From Emydura subglobosa (taxonomy: Eukaryota; Chordata; Testudines; Chelidae): 64,000 nt of DNA. Below, piece by piece: positions 10,346 to 22,512 of the stretch (within the stretch, counting starts at the first letter, position 1; the number at the start of each line of letters is the position of its first letter). A program made the position numbers and the translations under genes. The notes under the pieces were generated by a model. It had not been told where the DNA came from. It was given only the letters and a program-made list of their open reading frames with translations, and searched no databases. The DNA lies in assembly GCA_007922225.1 (NCBI GenBank), contig ML679956.1, positions 69,866,111 through 69,930,110 of the forward strand, written 5' to 3'.

Positions 10346-12334
10346 AATCATATTCATACCATTCATACCACAGAAGTGTGGGACTGGAAGGGACCTCACT
10401 AGGTTATCTAGTCCAGTCCCCTGCACTCAAGGAAGGACTAAATAAGAACTAGATCATTTCTGACAGGTGTTTGTCTAACCTGCTCTAAAAAGCTCCAATG
10501 ACAGAGATTCCACAACCTCCCTAAGTAATTAGTTCCAGTGCTGAACTACCCGGACAGAAAGCTTTTCCTAATGTCCAACCTAAACCCCCCTTGCTACAGT
10601 TTAAGCCCATTGCTTCTTGTCCTATCCTCAAAGATTAAGAAGAACAAATTTTCACCCGCCTCCTCCTTCTAACAACCTCTTATGTACATGAAAACTGTTA
10701 TGTTCCCTCTCAGTCTTCTCGTCTCCAAACTAAACAAACCCAATTTTTTCAATCTTCCCTCATAGGTCATGTTTTCTAGACCTTTAATCATTTTGTTGCT
10801 ATTCTCTGGACTTTCTCCAGTTTGTCCACATCTTTCCCGAAATGTGGAGCCCAGACCTGGACACAATATTCCAGTTGAGGCCTAATCAGCGCAGAGTAGA
10901 GCAGAAGAATAACTTCTTGTGTTTTGCTTACAACACTCTTGCTAATACATTCCAGAATGATGTTTGTTCTTTTTGCAACAGTGTTACACTGTTGACTTAT
11001 ATTTACCTTGTGATCCCCAGATCCCTTTCTTCAATACTCTTTCCTAGTGAGTCATTTCCCATTTTATGTGTGTGCAACTAATCGTTCTTCTATAAGTTGA
11101 GTACTTTGCATTTGTCCTTATTGAATTTCATCCTATTTACTTCAGACCATTTCTCCAGTTATTCCAGATCATTTTGAATTTTAATCCTATCCTCCAAAGC
11201 ACTTGCAACCCCTCCAAGCTTGGTATCATCCACAAATTTTATAACTGTACTCTCTATGCCATTATCTAAATCATTAATGAAGATATTGAACAGAAACAGA
11301 CCTAGAACTGATCCATGCAGGACCCCACACAATATGCCTTTCCAGATTGACTGTGAATCACTGATAGCTACACTCTGGGAATGGTTTTCCAATCAGTTAT
11401 GCACCCACCTAATAATAGCTCCATCTAGGCCATATTTCCCTAGCTTGTTTATGAGAAGGTCATGTAAGACAAAATCAAAAGCTTTACTAAAGTCAAGATA
11501 TACCACATCTACTACTTTTCCCCATCAACAAGGCTTGTTACCCTGTCAAAGAAAGCTCTTAGGTTGGTTTGACATGATTTTTTCTTGACAAATCCATGTT
11601 GACTGCTACATATCATCTTATTATCTTCTAGGTGTTGCAAATTGATTGCTTGGTTATTTGCTCCATTAATTCTATGGGTACTGAAGTTATATTGACTGGT
11701 CTGTAATTCCCAGGTTATCCTTATTCCACTTTTTTGTAGGTTGGCACTATATTTGCCCTTTTCCTGTCCTGTGGAATCTCTCCCGTCTTCCGTGACTTTT
11801 TTAAGATAATCACTAATGGCTCAGATATCTCTTCAGTCAGCTCCTTGAGTATTCTAGGATGTATTTCATCAGACCCCACTGACTTGAAGACATCTTACTT
11901 GTCTAAATAACTTTTAATGTGTTCTTTCCCTATTTTAAACTCAGATTCTACCTCATTTTTCACTGACATTCATGATGTTAGACGTCCAATCGCTTCTAAC
12001 CTTTTTGGTGAAAACAAACAAAAAAGTCATTTAGCACATCCGCCATTTCTCCATTTTCTGTTATTCTCTTCCCCCCCCCATTGAGTAATGGGCCTACCCG
12101 TCCTTGGCCCTCCTCTTGCTTCTAATCTATTTGTAGAATGTTTTCTTGTTACTCTTTATGTCTGTAGCTAGCTTAATCTAATTTTGTGCCTTGACATTTC
12201 TAATTTTGTCCCTACATACTTGTTTTGTTTTTTCCTCCAACTTCTGAAATAAAAAATGGTCTCCAATGCATTCCAAGAACTTGTTGGATAATCTATGCCC
12301 TGCTGTATTATTTTTCCAACAGATATCTGGATAG
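10346..12334 (-). mobile_element. CR1 LINE, 3' region through part of reverse transcriptase (older, host copy)
   Basis: On the minus strand the segment encodes CR1 ORF2 pieces, including GVLHGSVLGLFLFNIFINDL and KFVDDTKLGG (RT catalytic FVDD) near 11220-11330, and MIKGLENMTYEGRLKKLGLF near 10740. Its 3' end lies near 10350 with the usual gggactggaagggacctc-type sequence. Stops and frameshifts are frequent. The same element resumes at 13161-13325, after a younger CR1 inserted on the opposite strand. Confidence 0.85.
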
Positions 12335-12342
12335 ATGAAATC

Positions 12343-13152
12343 AAACAAACTTTTGGGATTGGGCCAAAAGAAACCTGATGAGGTTCAACAAGGACAAGTG
12401 CACAAAAAGTCCTGCACTTGGATGGAAGAATCCCATACACAGCTACAGACTGGGGACCGATGAGCTAGGCAGCAGTTCTGCAGAAAAGGACCTGGGGTTA
12501 CAGTGGATAAGAAGCTGGATATGAGTCAGCAGTGTGCCCTGGTTGTCAAGAAGGCTAATAGCATACTGGGCTGCATTAGTAGGAGTATTGCCAGCAGATT
12601 GCGGGAAGTGATTATTCCCCTCTATTCGGCATTGGTGAGTCCGCATTTGGAGTATTGTGTCCAGTTTTGGGCCCCCCACTACAAAAAGGACGTAGACAAG
12701 TTGGAGAGAGTCCAGCAGAGGGCAACAAAAATGATTAGGGGGCTGGAGCACAAGACTTATGAGGAGAGGCTGGGGGAACTAGACTTGTTTAGTCTGCAGA
12801 AGAGAAGAATGAGGGGAGATTTGATAGCAGCCTTTAACTACCTGAAAGGGGGTTCCAGGGAGGATGGAGCTAGGCTGTTCTCAGTGGTGGCAGATGACAG
12901 AACAAGAAGCAACGGTCTCAAATTGCAGTGGGGGAGATCTAGGTTGGACATTAGGAAAAAGTTTTTCACTTGGAGGGTGGTGAAGCACTGGAATGGGTTA
13001 CCTAGAGAGGTGGTGGAATCTCCATCTTTAGAGGTTTTTAAGCTGCGACTTGACAAAACCCTCGCTGGGATTATTTAGCTGAGGTTAGTCCTGCTTTGAG
13101 CAGGGGGTTGGACTAGATGACCTCCTGAGGTCCCTTCCAACTCTATGATTCT
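12343..13152 (+). mobile_element. CR1 LINE, 5'-truncated young copy nested in another CR1
   Basis: This plus-strand CR1 3' end inserted into the minus-strand CR1. An 8-bp direct repeat atgaaatc flanks it (12335-12342 and 13153-13160). It ends in the CR1 octamer-type tail (ctatgattctatga). It is 5'-truncated, which is normal for LINE insertions made by target-primed reverse transcription. Confidence 0.85.
12503..13078 (+). pseudogene. CR1 ORF2 C-terminal fragment, 191 codons open
   Basis: A continuous 191-codon frame encodes the C-terminal region after the RT core of CR1 ORF2, with [30 protein letters not shown] and [20 protein letters not shown] as landmarks. An equally long frame from another CR1 lies at 57960-58535 on the minus strand. 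The preserved frame suggests a fairly recent insertion. The endonuclease and most of the RT are absent, so the copy is dead on arrival. Confidence 0.85.
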
Positions 13153-13160
13153 ATGAAATC

Positions 13161-13325
13161 CTCCATCACCACCAAGTCTTGTGTTTTGGATGATTGTGTT
13201 AGTTGTTTAAAAGAAGCCTCATCCACACCTTCTTACTGGTTAGGTGGTCTGTAGTAGACCCCTACCATGACATCACCCTTGTTTTTTACCCCTTTTACCA
13301 GTATCCAGAGATTTGCAACCAGTTT
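13161..13325 (-). mobile_element. CR1 LINE, remaining 5' part of the interrupted host copy
   Basis: The sequence from ctccatcaccaccaag onward continues the minus-strand CR1 that was cut at 12334-12342. It ends near 13325 where the I-clade LINE begins. Confidence 0.65.
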
Positions 13326-13329
13326 GTCA

Positions 13330-15520
13330 TAAACTCTGTACAAAATGGTTTCAGAAAAGGAAGGTGCACAGTTGATCACATTAGAAGATTAGAAACAGAA
13401 ATACCAAAAAAAAAAAAAAAAAAAAAAGAGGAACAGAGAGTTTATGATAGCTATCTTTTTGGACATAGAAAAAACGTATGACATGCTATGGAGGGAAGGC
13501 TCGCTGTATAAACTAGCAGCAACTGGAACAAGAGGAAGAATGTTCTGTTGGATAGGAGATTTCTTAAGTGATAGAATCATACAAGTCAGGGTGTGGGCAG
13601 CTTTGTTGAATATTTATAAATTTACTAACAATACTCCACAGGCAAGTGTTATCAGCCCATCCCTGTTTAACATTAACTCCTGGAGAGTATATGGGCAGGA
13701 ATAGGCATTACTCTATTTTAGATGACTGCTATATGGTCCAAACATAGAAAACTTAAGATAGCTGTGGAGAAAACTGATGAGGCGCTCAGGGGGATTTCAA
13801 AATGGGGAGATACATGAGGATTTAAGTTCTCACTCGCTAAAACAAAGGGAACAATCTTCACAAAAAGGAAGACTGGGGGAAAATGGAACCCATATCTCTA
13901 TACAGAAAAAATACAGGTAGTTCAAAATTTTACATTGTTAGGAGTTATGCTCCATAACAAACTAACCTGGATGATGTCAATACTAAATGTAAAAATTAGG
14001 ATGAATCTGCTTAAAAGCATTGATGGGAACAACTGGGGTGTAGATAAGAACAGTCTGTTGATGCTGTAAAGGGCACTAATGAGACCAGTTATACATGATG
14101 GATGCCAAGCATTTAATTCAGCATCTAAACCAACACTCAAAAATATTAGAGCTGATCCAAACCCACACTCTGTGAATCACATGTGGTGTGAGTATTACGA
14201 CTCCCTTGTGTGTGCTGCAGGTAGCAACTGGAGAAATGCCTATAAATGTAAAGATGAAATTGTTAGATTTAACCTTTTGGGCTACGGTTAATGGAAATAG
14301 AGCAGATAAGATAAATGAATATACAATGACTGTTGGGAATTAAATAGACAAGAAGTAACTGGGCGCCACAAACTCCAATATGCTAAACAGGGTCAAAAGG
14401 TGGGTAAAAGACTTGGGTGAAAAGGATAGTTTGGAAGAAATTAAAATCTTTAGTCATGGGAAATCAAACTAAAGCTGGATGGTTGTCTCTCCACTATGGA
14501 TTTGGAATTATACAATAAAACAAAGGAAAGAGTGGGACCATTAAATACTGTATGATGAGTAAAGATTTACAAATTTATACATGACAAATGGCATCACTGT
14601 TGTCAAATCTATACTGGCAGCTCTAGAGATGACAACACAAGAGAGTGGAAGGCCTTTTATATGCCTGAATTTGGAATTAAGAGATCTATGAGATTATCCA
14701 ATTCTGTTACCATTATAATGGCCAAATTGATGGCATTCTGTTAGCACCGACCTGGATAAGTAAGGCACAGCCAACTATCCTACTGGGACTCTTTACTGGG
14801 TATAATGGTGATTAGAAAGGGAGTCTGGGAAAGCAGGAATGACTTAATCAATGAAATATTGTTCTCAACTATGGAAATAGTACAACTACGTAATAGTAAT
14901 AGCATAGATTCTGGCACGACAAGATACTGGGCAATGAAATGGTAGATAAAGTAGAAAAAAATGTCTTAAAAATGAGAAGATTGATATAAAGAGCCCTCTG
15001 AGTAAAGAAGACTTCAAAAATTTGGTTGACAGAAAAATTACGAAGGAATGGCAAGAACTATGGACCAAAGAGAAAAAAGGATGAAGGTTCTATGAAATAT
15101 GTCCTAAGCTTGAGGATAAAGGCATATTTATTATGATGAAAGAAGTGAAGTAACTATATTTAGAGTGCTAACAGGTCACTGTAACCTGAATGGTAATTTA
15201 TATTTACTGAACAAGCACAAGACATATGCAAATCCAAGAAACAGCTGAGCATCTGCTGTGGCAATGCAGGGATAATTACACAGAAAGAAAGATGGTTTAT
15301 GAAGAATTCAGACATCGCAAGGTGAAAGGATTTAGGCTGAAAGGATTAGTGAGAGTACCGGGAAAATGGGTGGCATTAAAAAAAAGCATTACTTCACTTT
15401 TTTAAGGATACAGGACTGGTGAGAGGATATAGATTTTTGCCTATGAGAAAACTGAACTAGATGGTGGTTATAGCCTCACATGACGAAGCTGCTGTACCAT
15501 AAAATGACATGAAAAGAAAG
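13330..15520 (+). mobile_element. I-clade (Nimb-like) non-LTR retrotransposon, copy B (RT, RNase H, C-terminus)
   Basis: Plus-strand pieces give an RT domain: QNGFRKGRCTVDHIRRLETE near 13340, IFLDIEKTYDMLWREG near 13450, and TPQASVISPSLFNI near 13635. The Y/F-x-DD box is decayed to ILDD near 13715. A thumb-like piece EKIQVVQNFTLLGVML lies near 13905, and SPLSKEDFKNLVDRKITKEW then ETAEHLLWQCRD mark the C-terminal region near 14995-15270. The copy is interrupted by a run of about 22 A at 13408 and many stops. It starts within the RT, so it is 5'-truncated. Confidence 0.75.
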
Positions 15521-16025
15521 AAAATGAGTTGCAGTGTAGAAACTGACAGTCACTCTCTAGGTTTAGAAAGGGAAAAGGAGGAAACCCAGGGAGACAGAAG
15601 CCTTGGGATACTGGCCCTAAGGGAATGGTTTACCCAGAAGGATGGAGAAGAGAGCCCGGGGGAGCAAAGTAGGAAGCAGCCCAGGGAAAGAGCAGTGAGG
15701 ATAGAGATTGTGAAGGCCTTGGCTGCTGGTTGTAGGGTCCCCGGACTGGAACCTGGAGTAGTGGACAGGCCCAGGTTCCCCTACCAGTCACTGAACAATA
15801 GCACAGGATTGTGGGAGATGCCAACTGGACAGCTGGTCTGGAGGGACTTTGATACTCTGGAAGGTGAGATCAAGCCAGAAGACTAAGTCACAAAGAAAAA
15901 AAGCACCTTGAGTCAGATAGAGAGAGAACACAGGGTGAGCGAATGACAGAAGGGGGCACCAGACCAGACGAGAGCTGATTTCTCAGACACAGCCATGAGG
16001 AAGTGCCCCCGCAGTGAATGTACCC
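15521..16025. repeat. Unclassified interspersed sequence
   Basis: GC content is higher than in the flanks, and the right part ends with gtgcccccgcagtgaatg and taccctgtgacagg. A 125-codon frame (15509-15886) lies here without any domain I recognise. It may be an LTR or a composite repeat, but I cannot show termini. Confidence 0.3.
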
Positions 16026-16392
16026 TGTGACAGGCATATAAAACATTAGCAAAAGAGATGATATAAATGAATCCTTAATTTTACTGCTAACTGACAACTA
16101 GGCCTCAGTTAGCAGACTCAACTATTTCATGAGTCCATCATAGTTGGTGGCACTACATTCCAATTAGCCAAGGAGGTACTGTCACTTTTAATTCACCCTA
16201 TCATTCTGGACTTACATTTACCCCCATTTTTAAAAATTCACTTTGGCAAATCATTAGCATCTTCACTTTAAAGTTTTGGGACGCTTACATTCATCCCAAG
16301 CTCCTATCACGGCCATGTTTGTGCATGTCAGAGAGAAAAATTGCAGAGCAGGTTTATTACAGAAAAGACTTTTTAAGTCAGTAGTCTAGAAA
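16026..16392. other. Intron, nothing recognised
   Basis: AT-rich intron sequence without a recognisable repeat or exon. Confidence 0.4.
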
Positions 16393-16394
16393 GA

Positions 16395-16640
16395 GAAAGG
16401 ATAATCCAATGGTTAGGGCACTAAAATAGGATTTGGGCAACCTGGGTTCAGGTCTCTGCTCTATTATAGACTTCCTATATGACCGTGGGCAGGTTCCTTA
16501 GTCTCTTTGTGCCTCAATTCCCCACTGTAAAATAAGGATAAAAGCAATTCTCTACCTCAGCTGGGGGTTGTGAGTATAAATACATGAAAGATTGTTAGGT
16601 GCTCAGACATTATAATGATGCAGGCCATAACAGAATTTAG
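16395..16640 (+). repeat. tRNA-derived SINE (MIR/CORE-like)
   Basis: An A-box-like tccaatggttagggcac, a B-box-like gggttcaggtctc, then tttgtgcctcaattcccc and ctgtaaaataaggata, followed by a tail with gctcagacattataatgatg. This order is typical of MIR-like SINEs of amniotes. It is not a functional tRNA gene. Confidence 0.75.
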
Positions 16641-16779
16641 AATAGATGATCTATCTTACCTGACAATGCAGGATTTCTTCCTACCACATGTTTTCTGGTG
16701 TTTTGTTTAGTCTTATTTTTAATTTGCAAAGCCTTGTAGCTTCTAGTATTTCTTTTGGGAGGATTTTACAGAACCCAAT

Positions 16780-17215
16780 AGATCTCATACAGTTAGGAAG
16801 TTTTTCTAAATATTCAGTCTAAATTTTCCTTTCCTTAGTTTAATTCAGCTATTCCTTGTTATATTCCATTGGACACTCCTAAATAATTCCTCTTCTTCCT
16901 TGGCATTTACTGCCTTCATTACCTGCAAACTGTTAGGCTATTTTCATGTTCCCATTAATTTGCTACATAACCGATTTATATACACACACACACATACATG
17001 CCTTTTCAGATTTTACTCAGACTTTACTCAGGCAATATTTGGCTCTTATGCTGGACGATGTCGGTGTTTTGCTTGAGTAAAGACTATGTATAAACCGAGA
17101 AGGGACATCAGCATTTGGCCCCTGGTATTTAGTTCTTTTCCCATCATGACTCAGTCTTTCTAGGTCCTGGATCATTTTTCTTGCTCCACCCTGAACTCTT
17201 TTCAATTAAACAAAT
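16780..17215 (-). repeat. Degenerate CR1 3' region
   Basis: Fragments such as aggtcctggatcatttttctt and the ccctgaactcttttcaatt stretch correspond on the minus strand to the CR1 ORF2 C-terminal area (KRVQGGARKMIQDLERLSHD). A short CA repeat lies at 16982-16996. Strongly decayed. Confidence 0.5.
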
Positions 17216-19435
17216 AGTGTCAGTTAGTTCAATACGGAAGGGGAAAACTTTTACCCAGGATGCTGATACGTCACGTGACCCTAAGAAAGGCTCATCACAC
17301 TACATATGTGAAAACACTGAGTAATAAAAATGGGTGTGGGGAAGGAAGGAGGAGCTGCACAAGACAACTGATATCAACTAAATGCTTGCCTGCCACAAAC
17401 TGCACAATATCCAACATAAATGGCACTGCAAATGAAGGATGCCATGGTAATACTAACTTTTCCATGAAGTCAACACACATTGGTAATTCAAACTACAAAA
17501 GGCTGCAGCAGCTTATAGGGAACACAGAAGCTGTCTGCAGCAGTTATTACTATTTACATTACAGAACTGTCCAGCAAGATCAGGATCAAGGCCCTACAGT
17601 GACAGGCACTGTACAAGGATATGTTCTCTGCCATAAAGAGCTTACAGTCTTGTGTGCTTCATGGCAGACACCATGGGCACAAGCTGCTGAGTTAAGTACT
17701 TCAGTAGGCAAAAACTCCTGCTACAGGTCTCTCCATGTTGCATCTAGCTAGTGCAGAGAGCCACACCAATTTGTGTTTGTAAGTTTGTTGCTAGGTCGTT
17801 CCTGTAGCCTTGGATCCACAAAGGGGGGGGGAGGCAGGGGGGGAGGAGAGAGAGATAGAGGAAGAGAAGGAGGAATAATGGGAGCTCTGAGAAGGAGGGA
17901 GAGGAATAAACCTTACCTCTACAGTTTTGGCTGTGTGCAATGGGGTATTTGGGCATTCCCACTATGGTTATGACATGTGGTGTGCACACTGGGTTTAATT
18001 TATCCGTCTATCTATAGCTCATCCAATGTGTAATACTACTTATCATAAACTTTCACAACTGCTGACTACTTACATGCTGACTTCTATGAAATGGCAATAT
18101 GTGTCTCAAACTGGACTGTCTGAGAGTGCCTTCCCCAGCCTTTCCCTGCCCTCCCACCCAGCCATCCACGAATCAATAAATTGTTTTGGCAACCCTACTG
18201 GTTCTTCATTAGCACGGGAAGCAGGAGTCTCCCAAACACTACTGACTATAGAGTAGGTCCTGTATTTATTGACAAACACTGTTATGGAATTTACTGGAAT
18301 TTGCTATTTATAGGCCTGTTTCTGCAAACCTTACTGGTAATGGTAGACTAACTCACCCATAAGGTCAATGGAATAAGGTTGCAGAATCAGTCCCTATGGA
18401 ATGCATAGTGTTTAATCAAATAGGACATGTTTTTTTTTGCTCCCAGCCTCAGTTCATTTCAGTACAGACCCAAGCCAGAAGTCAATCCAAATGCTATTAA
18501 AGACTTCCTATCCTAACATTTGTTCCATTGATGCTGCTTCTGAAACAGGCAGCATGAAGTGTCCCTCTTAGAGACCGAGACAAATTTGCCAACAGACCTC
18601 AAGGGCTTTAGACTAAAATAGGCATGATGTTGTTTGCCCCACCTTGGCTTCTTTCATGTTGCTGTGGAAAGGCTGCCATTGTTGAACTTTCTCTAATCCT
18701 AGTATTTAGGGAAGTTTGTCCCACCTGCTCCTCACTCTCATTGGCCATGGACAGTTTTATGTACACAGATTTCCCCTGCCAAGCAGGATGATCTAACTCA
18801 AACTGAGAAGAAGCTGGTTTCAGATGTCAGCTCTAACCCTCCTGGAATCAGGTAAAGACACAGACAAACTAATCCCATCACTGCTCAATCAACAGTTATT
18901 TACTAATACTTTCATTTTCTCTTCTTTCAAGGTTGCGTTCAAGAAAAACTAGCTTCAAATCCTTGTGTTTGGATTAACCGCATAAAATGTCCACTCCGGA
19001 CAGCCCCAGGGATTGTCAGGCCTGTGCCAAATGTTTTAAAGACAGACTTCTTGTCATCTATAAGGCTTAGCAGAACTAGCAACATGTATCCAGACTGTCC
19101 CTTTATAGAATATATGCTCCTTTTTCCAGGGCAGCAGCAAGAATGATTGATGAATTAAACATAGCTAAAATATTGGTAATGAACTCTGAAAAGAAACTAG
19201 CCTGATTAATAAATGTTTAAAGTTATTGCTAAACTGCTTCTGGTGTGATAAACATCTGACTTTGTAGAGCAGCTTTAGAGTCTGGTAATAATTGATATTT
19301 ATCTGGAAAATATTCATTGTCTAGGAGTTTATTAATTAAATCTTTCAGTGATTGTCATGAATTTAAAATTCAACACTTAAAAGGGATGTTGCCGTATTCT
19401 TTAGATGACAAATTCTGTTTCTTATTTATTTCTGT
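17216..19435. other. Intron with minor repeats
   Basis: Mostly unrecognised. At 17570-17650 there is an ancient repeat tail (caggcactgtacaagg and aaagagcttacagtct). At 17821-17880 there is a G-rich, A-rich low-complexity tract. An open 163-codon frame at 17260-17751 has no recognisable domain. Confidence 0.4.
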
Positions 19436-19439
19436 CCCA

Positions 19440-19560
19440 ATAGTGCCTAGTGAAAATTAGGGCCTCACTGTGTTTGGCACTGTACATCTATCGAGTCAAA
19501 GGCAGACCCTGCCCCAAAAAGTTTACTCATTATAGACAAGACAGATGGAGGGAGGGGAAA
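19440..19560 (+). repeat. Ancient SINE/LINE tail
   Basis: The stretch ggcactgtacatctat and ccctgccccaaaaagttta matches the same kind of tail as at 17570-17650. It is an old, diverged repeat; family not named. Confidence 0.45.
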
Positions 19561-19794
19561 AGGAATCTGCGACATACACAATGACTTACCTTTAAATTTG
19601 TATATTATAAAAAGAAGAAATCCAAATAATTTTTAATGGATTTTTTAAATGAATTAATACCTAAAGTAAAAACAAATCAAAACAAAAAACCAAAACATAT
19701 AGCAGTAGTTTATGTAGGTGCTGTCTGTATTCCACAACTGCACAAATATGCAGCCTTTATTTATACACAGCATTATTTACAACTTTAGCATAGG

Positions 19795-19995
19795 CAGTGG
19801 GTGGCTAGGGCTAGAGGGGTTGCGTGCCACTTGTTATGTTACTTAGCCTCTCCCTGTGCTTCAGTTTTCCCATCTGAAAAATTGAGATGATTCATTACCT
19901 CATAGGTATGTAATGAGATGTAATTTGTTAAAGTTTATTTTAAAAAAAAGTAGTCTGAGATCATTGATCAGTGCTATACAAATGCCAAATATTAG
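19795..19995 (+). repeat. MIR-like SINE, diverged
   Basis: Contains ctctccctgtgcttcagttt, cccatctgaaaaattgagat and cctcataggtatgtaatgag, then a core ending in agtgctatacaaatgcc. The order fits a MIR-type SINE on the plus strand. Confidence 0.65.
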
Positions 19996-20865
19996 CATCA
20001 TATTTTCAAACTCAGAAAGAGGCTACTTCTCATTGAGGTTTAGCACTGTGTGAGGTTAGAAAGTTGATGGTTCGCTTTTTAAAACCCAGCCTTCCTTTCT
20101 GTACCTATGGCTTGTGTCCATAAATAACTGCATACACAATTTTGTTCTCACAGTTATTCTAGATGTCTCATTGCCTCAGTCATGTAGTTAGAATCTAAAT
20201 GAGAATAATTGCAGGTGCAAAACAGCACCTGTTACGAACCGAGCCTGTAAAACTTGAGGTACAAAAAGAAGACTGGATTAAAACCAGGCACCTATAGTCA
20301 TTATTTCTAAGTTATCCTTAAGACCTTTTTTTTTTTATGTGGAAAAGGTATACTTTTCTAGTCACAAATAAAAAATGTCTAAGTGTATTTAGCTTAAAGA
20401 GTCTTTAAAAATTTGGTGTATGTGTTGAGGCCTTGGAAAGAAAAGCTTTAGAGGTAGATTTTCAAATGCATAAATGGGACTCAGGTGCCTAACTCCCATC
20501 TATGCGATGAAAACCTTGTTCTTAGTCCTAGTCTTGCTCCAGATGGTTTAAATAGAAGCAGGACAGATCCCCAAAAAGAAAATCATTTCAGAAAATTATG
20601 AATGATGGAGAACTAGGAAGCAGAATGGAAATATATATATGCAAGCTTAATTTCTATACTATCAGTAAGTTGAAATCTTAAAGACTTTTAGCACAACTGG
20701 CATTTCTTCCATCCTTAACGAGTGTTAATTCCATAATACTTTGTCTTTTAAAAAAGGCATCAACCTACCTTCTGATTCTGGAATTGCAATATATACCACT
20801 TAGACATCTAGCTACTTGATTGCAAGATGTAAATCAGATAATTAGATATCTAAGTGCTTTGAATT
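19996..20865. other. Intron, nothing firm
   Basis: A short stretch at 20460-20520 (gactcaggtgcctaactccc) resembles the TIR element that hosts the DIRS copy at 43792-51415. Otherwise nothing recognised. Confidence 0.35.
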
Positions 20866-20875
20866 ATGGGCACAA

Positions 20876-21126
20876 AGGAGGAAGAGTTGTCTTGTAGTTA
20901 TAGAGCATTAGATGGGAACTCAGGTTCTGGATTCGATTTCCATTGCTCTTACAGTTTCCTTGAGCAAGTTGCGATCTCTCTGTGCCTCACCCTTTTGTCA
21001 GTAAAATATTCAGATTGTAAGCTTTGTGGGGCAGTTACTTTAAAAAAAAATTATATAACACCTAGCATAACAGGGTCCTGGTCCATGACTGGAGATCCTA
21101 GACACAACTGCAACATAAATAAATAA
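20876..21126 (+). repeat. tRNA-derived SINE with (TAAA)n end
   Basis: tRNA-like part with tctggattcgatttccat as B box, then tctgtgcctcacccttttgt, ttgtaagctttgtggggcag, and the tail region gggtcctggtccatgactgg ending in ataaataaataa. This layout is typical of a common turtle/crocodilian SINE. Confidence 0.75.
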
Positions 21127-22409
21127 ATGGCTTTCCTAACTGACAGGCTAGGAAGAGAAGTTGTGAAGAGAAGTTCATTACTGATCGTAAGGTATTCACA
21201 GATACTACACTGTTATGGGCCATGTGTGTACCTAGATCTACTCTCCCCCCCCCCCCCCCCCATTATGAAATCAAAGACTGCTTCTCAAAAATCAGATCCA
21301 GAACATTTTAAGTAAAGCAATTCAATAAAATTAGGAGTGTGGAGGAGCTTTTTTCCCCGAGACACTTTTACTTGTGCTATTTTCATTTTTTTCCATAATA
21401 CTCAAACCAAGGCCAGGAAGCTTTCTGATTAATATTCCATGTCCTCAGTTGTGTCACTATTTATTATTTGTGCACTTATCAAGGGAATGTTTTCTTTTGA
21501 GAGAACAGCCTTATTGAAATGGCATATGCCACTCCTGTTGGTTTACATTCTTTTAAATAAATCATTTCTGCACTCTAATTGCTTCCTGCTGTTTTTCAGA
21601 AAATGCGTTTTGCATCTATGTGTTCTTTTAATCTCTGTCACCTCCTTTACACCCGTTCAGATTTTTCTAACTGGTCCAGTGAATTCCCAAGGCAGATGGC
21701 TGGGAATCAAAAATTGAAGCTCAGCTAATTTCTGAGGGCAAGCCTAATGCTCTTTCACTGTGAATTTACACACAGCTAGAAAGGGAAGAGTTCAGCTCTC
21801 TTATCAATTTTCAGTTTTCCCACAAAAACATTTTCAAGTATGTTGTCAGCCCCACTCCCAAATCCACCCTTTATTTTTCAAACACACCTTCTTACCACAC
21901 ACAAACAATGGCATATGGGGAGAGGATGAGGATGAAGCAATTTTCAGAACCATGTGCACCTCCTGATTTGCCAAATGTTGACACACAGGGTCAAATACGT
22001 CCTTGGATTACATCTCTGCAACCCCTGTGAATTTAACAGCAGTTGGCACATGTGTAATGGGGAGAGAAGCTGGCTCAGAAAGTCTGATTTCACATCTGAA
22101 CATAGTCCACAGTTAAAGAATGCTTTCACTTGTAGCTACAGTCAGTACAGTAACATGCTTGATTTCTAAAGGGCGGCTTAACTTTCAAAAACAAAGATTT
22201 TTTTTCAAAAAATGATCTGCAGTAAAGCGAAACAACTAATTCCCTGGCAACCTCATATGAAACTGAGCACTGTTGTCAAGAGTAGGAGGAGGTATTCTTT
22301 ATTATTATTTAACATTTGAATACAGTATTAGAGTGCCAGAGATATGTGGAGTGATTACTAAGAAAATACAATGACCTGTCTGGGGAGTTTACAGTCTGGG
22401 GACTCAAAC
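21127..22409. other. Intron, nothing recognised except a poly-C run
   Basis: A run of about 16 C lies at 21246-21261. The rest holds no repeat or exon that I can support. Confidence 0.4.
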
Positions 22410-22512
22410 CTACAAGATGCTATGATGAAGTGGGTTGCAGCCCACGAAAGCTTATACCTGCAGAAATTTGTTAGTCTTTAAGGTGCTACAGGACCCCCGT
22501 TGTTTTTTTTAA
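22410..22512 (+). repeat. 3' tail of a retroelement with a hammerhead-like fold
   Basis: The segment atgatgaagtgggttgcagc followed by ccacgaaagcttata and ttgttagtctttaaggtgct is a conserved reptile repeat tail, possibly of a Penelope-like element. It contains GATGA, a hairpin gtggg-ttgcag-cccac (22430-22445) and GAAA (22446-22449), as in the CUGAUGA-stem II-GAAA core of hammerhead ribozymes. The core first base is A rather than C here, so this copy should be inactive even if the family is a ribozyme. Confidence 0.5.

Noticed and set aside
13408..13432. LINE 3' poly(A) end
   Set aside because: The A run interrupts an RT domain that continues on the other side, so it is an internal expansion, not an element end.
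15509..15886. 125-codon frame following the I-clade LINE
   Set aside because: No domain recognised, and it starts within the A-rich end of the LINE; likely chance.
16395..16460. tRNA gene
   Set aside because: A- and B-box-like sequences belong to SINEs (also at 20876, 36190, 61210); no cloverleaf with intact acceptor stem.
17260..17751. 163-codon frame on the plus strand
   Set aside because: No domain, and it runs through an ancient repeat tail; likely chance.
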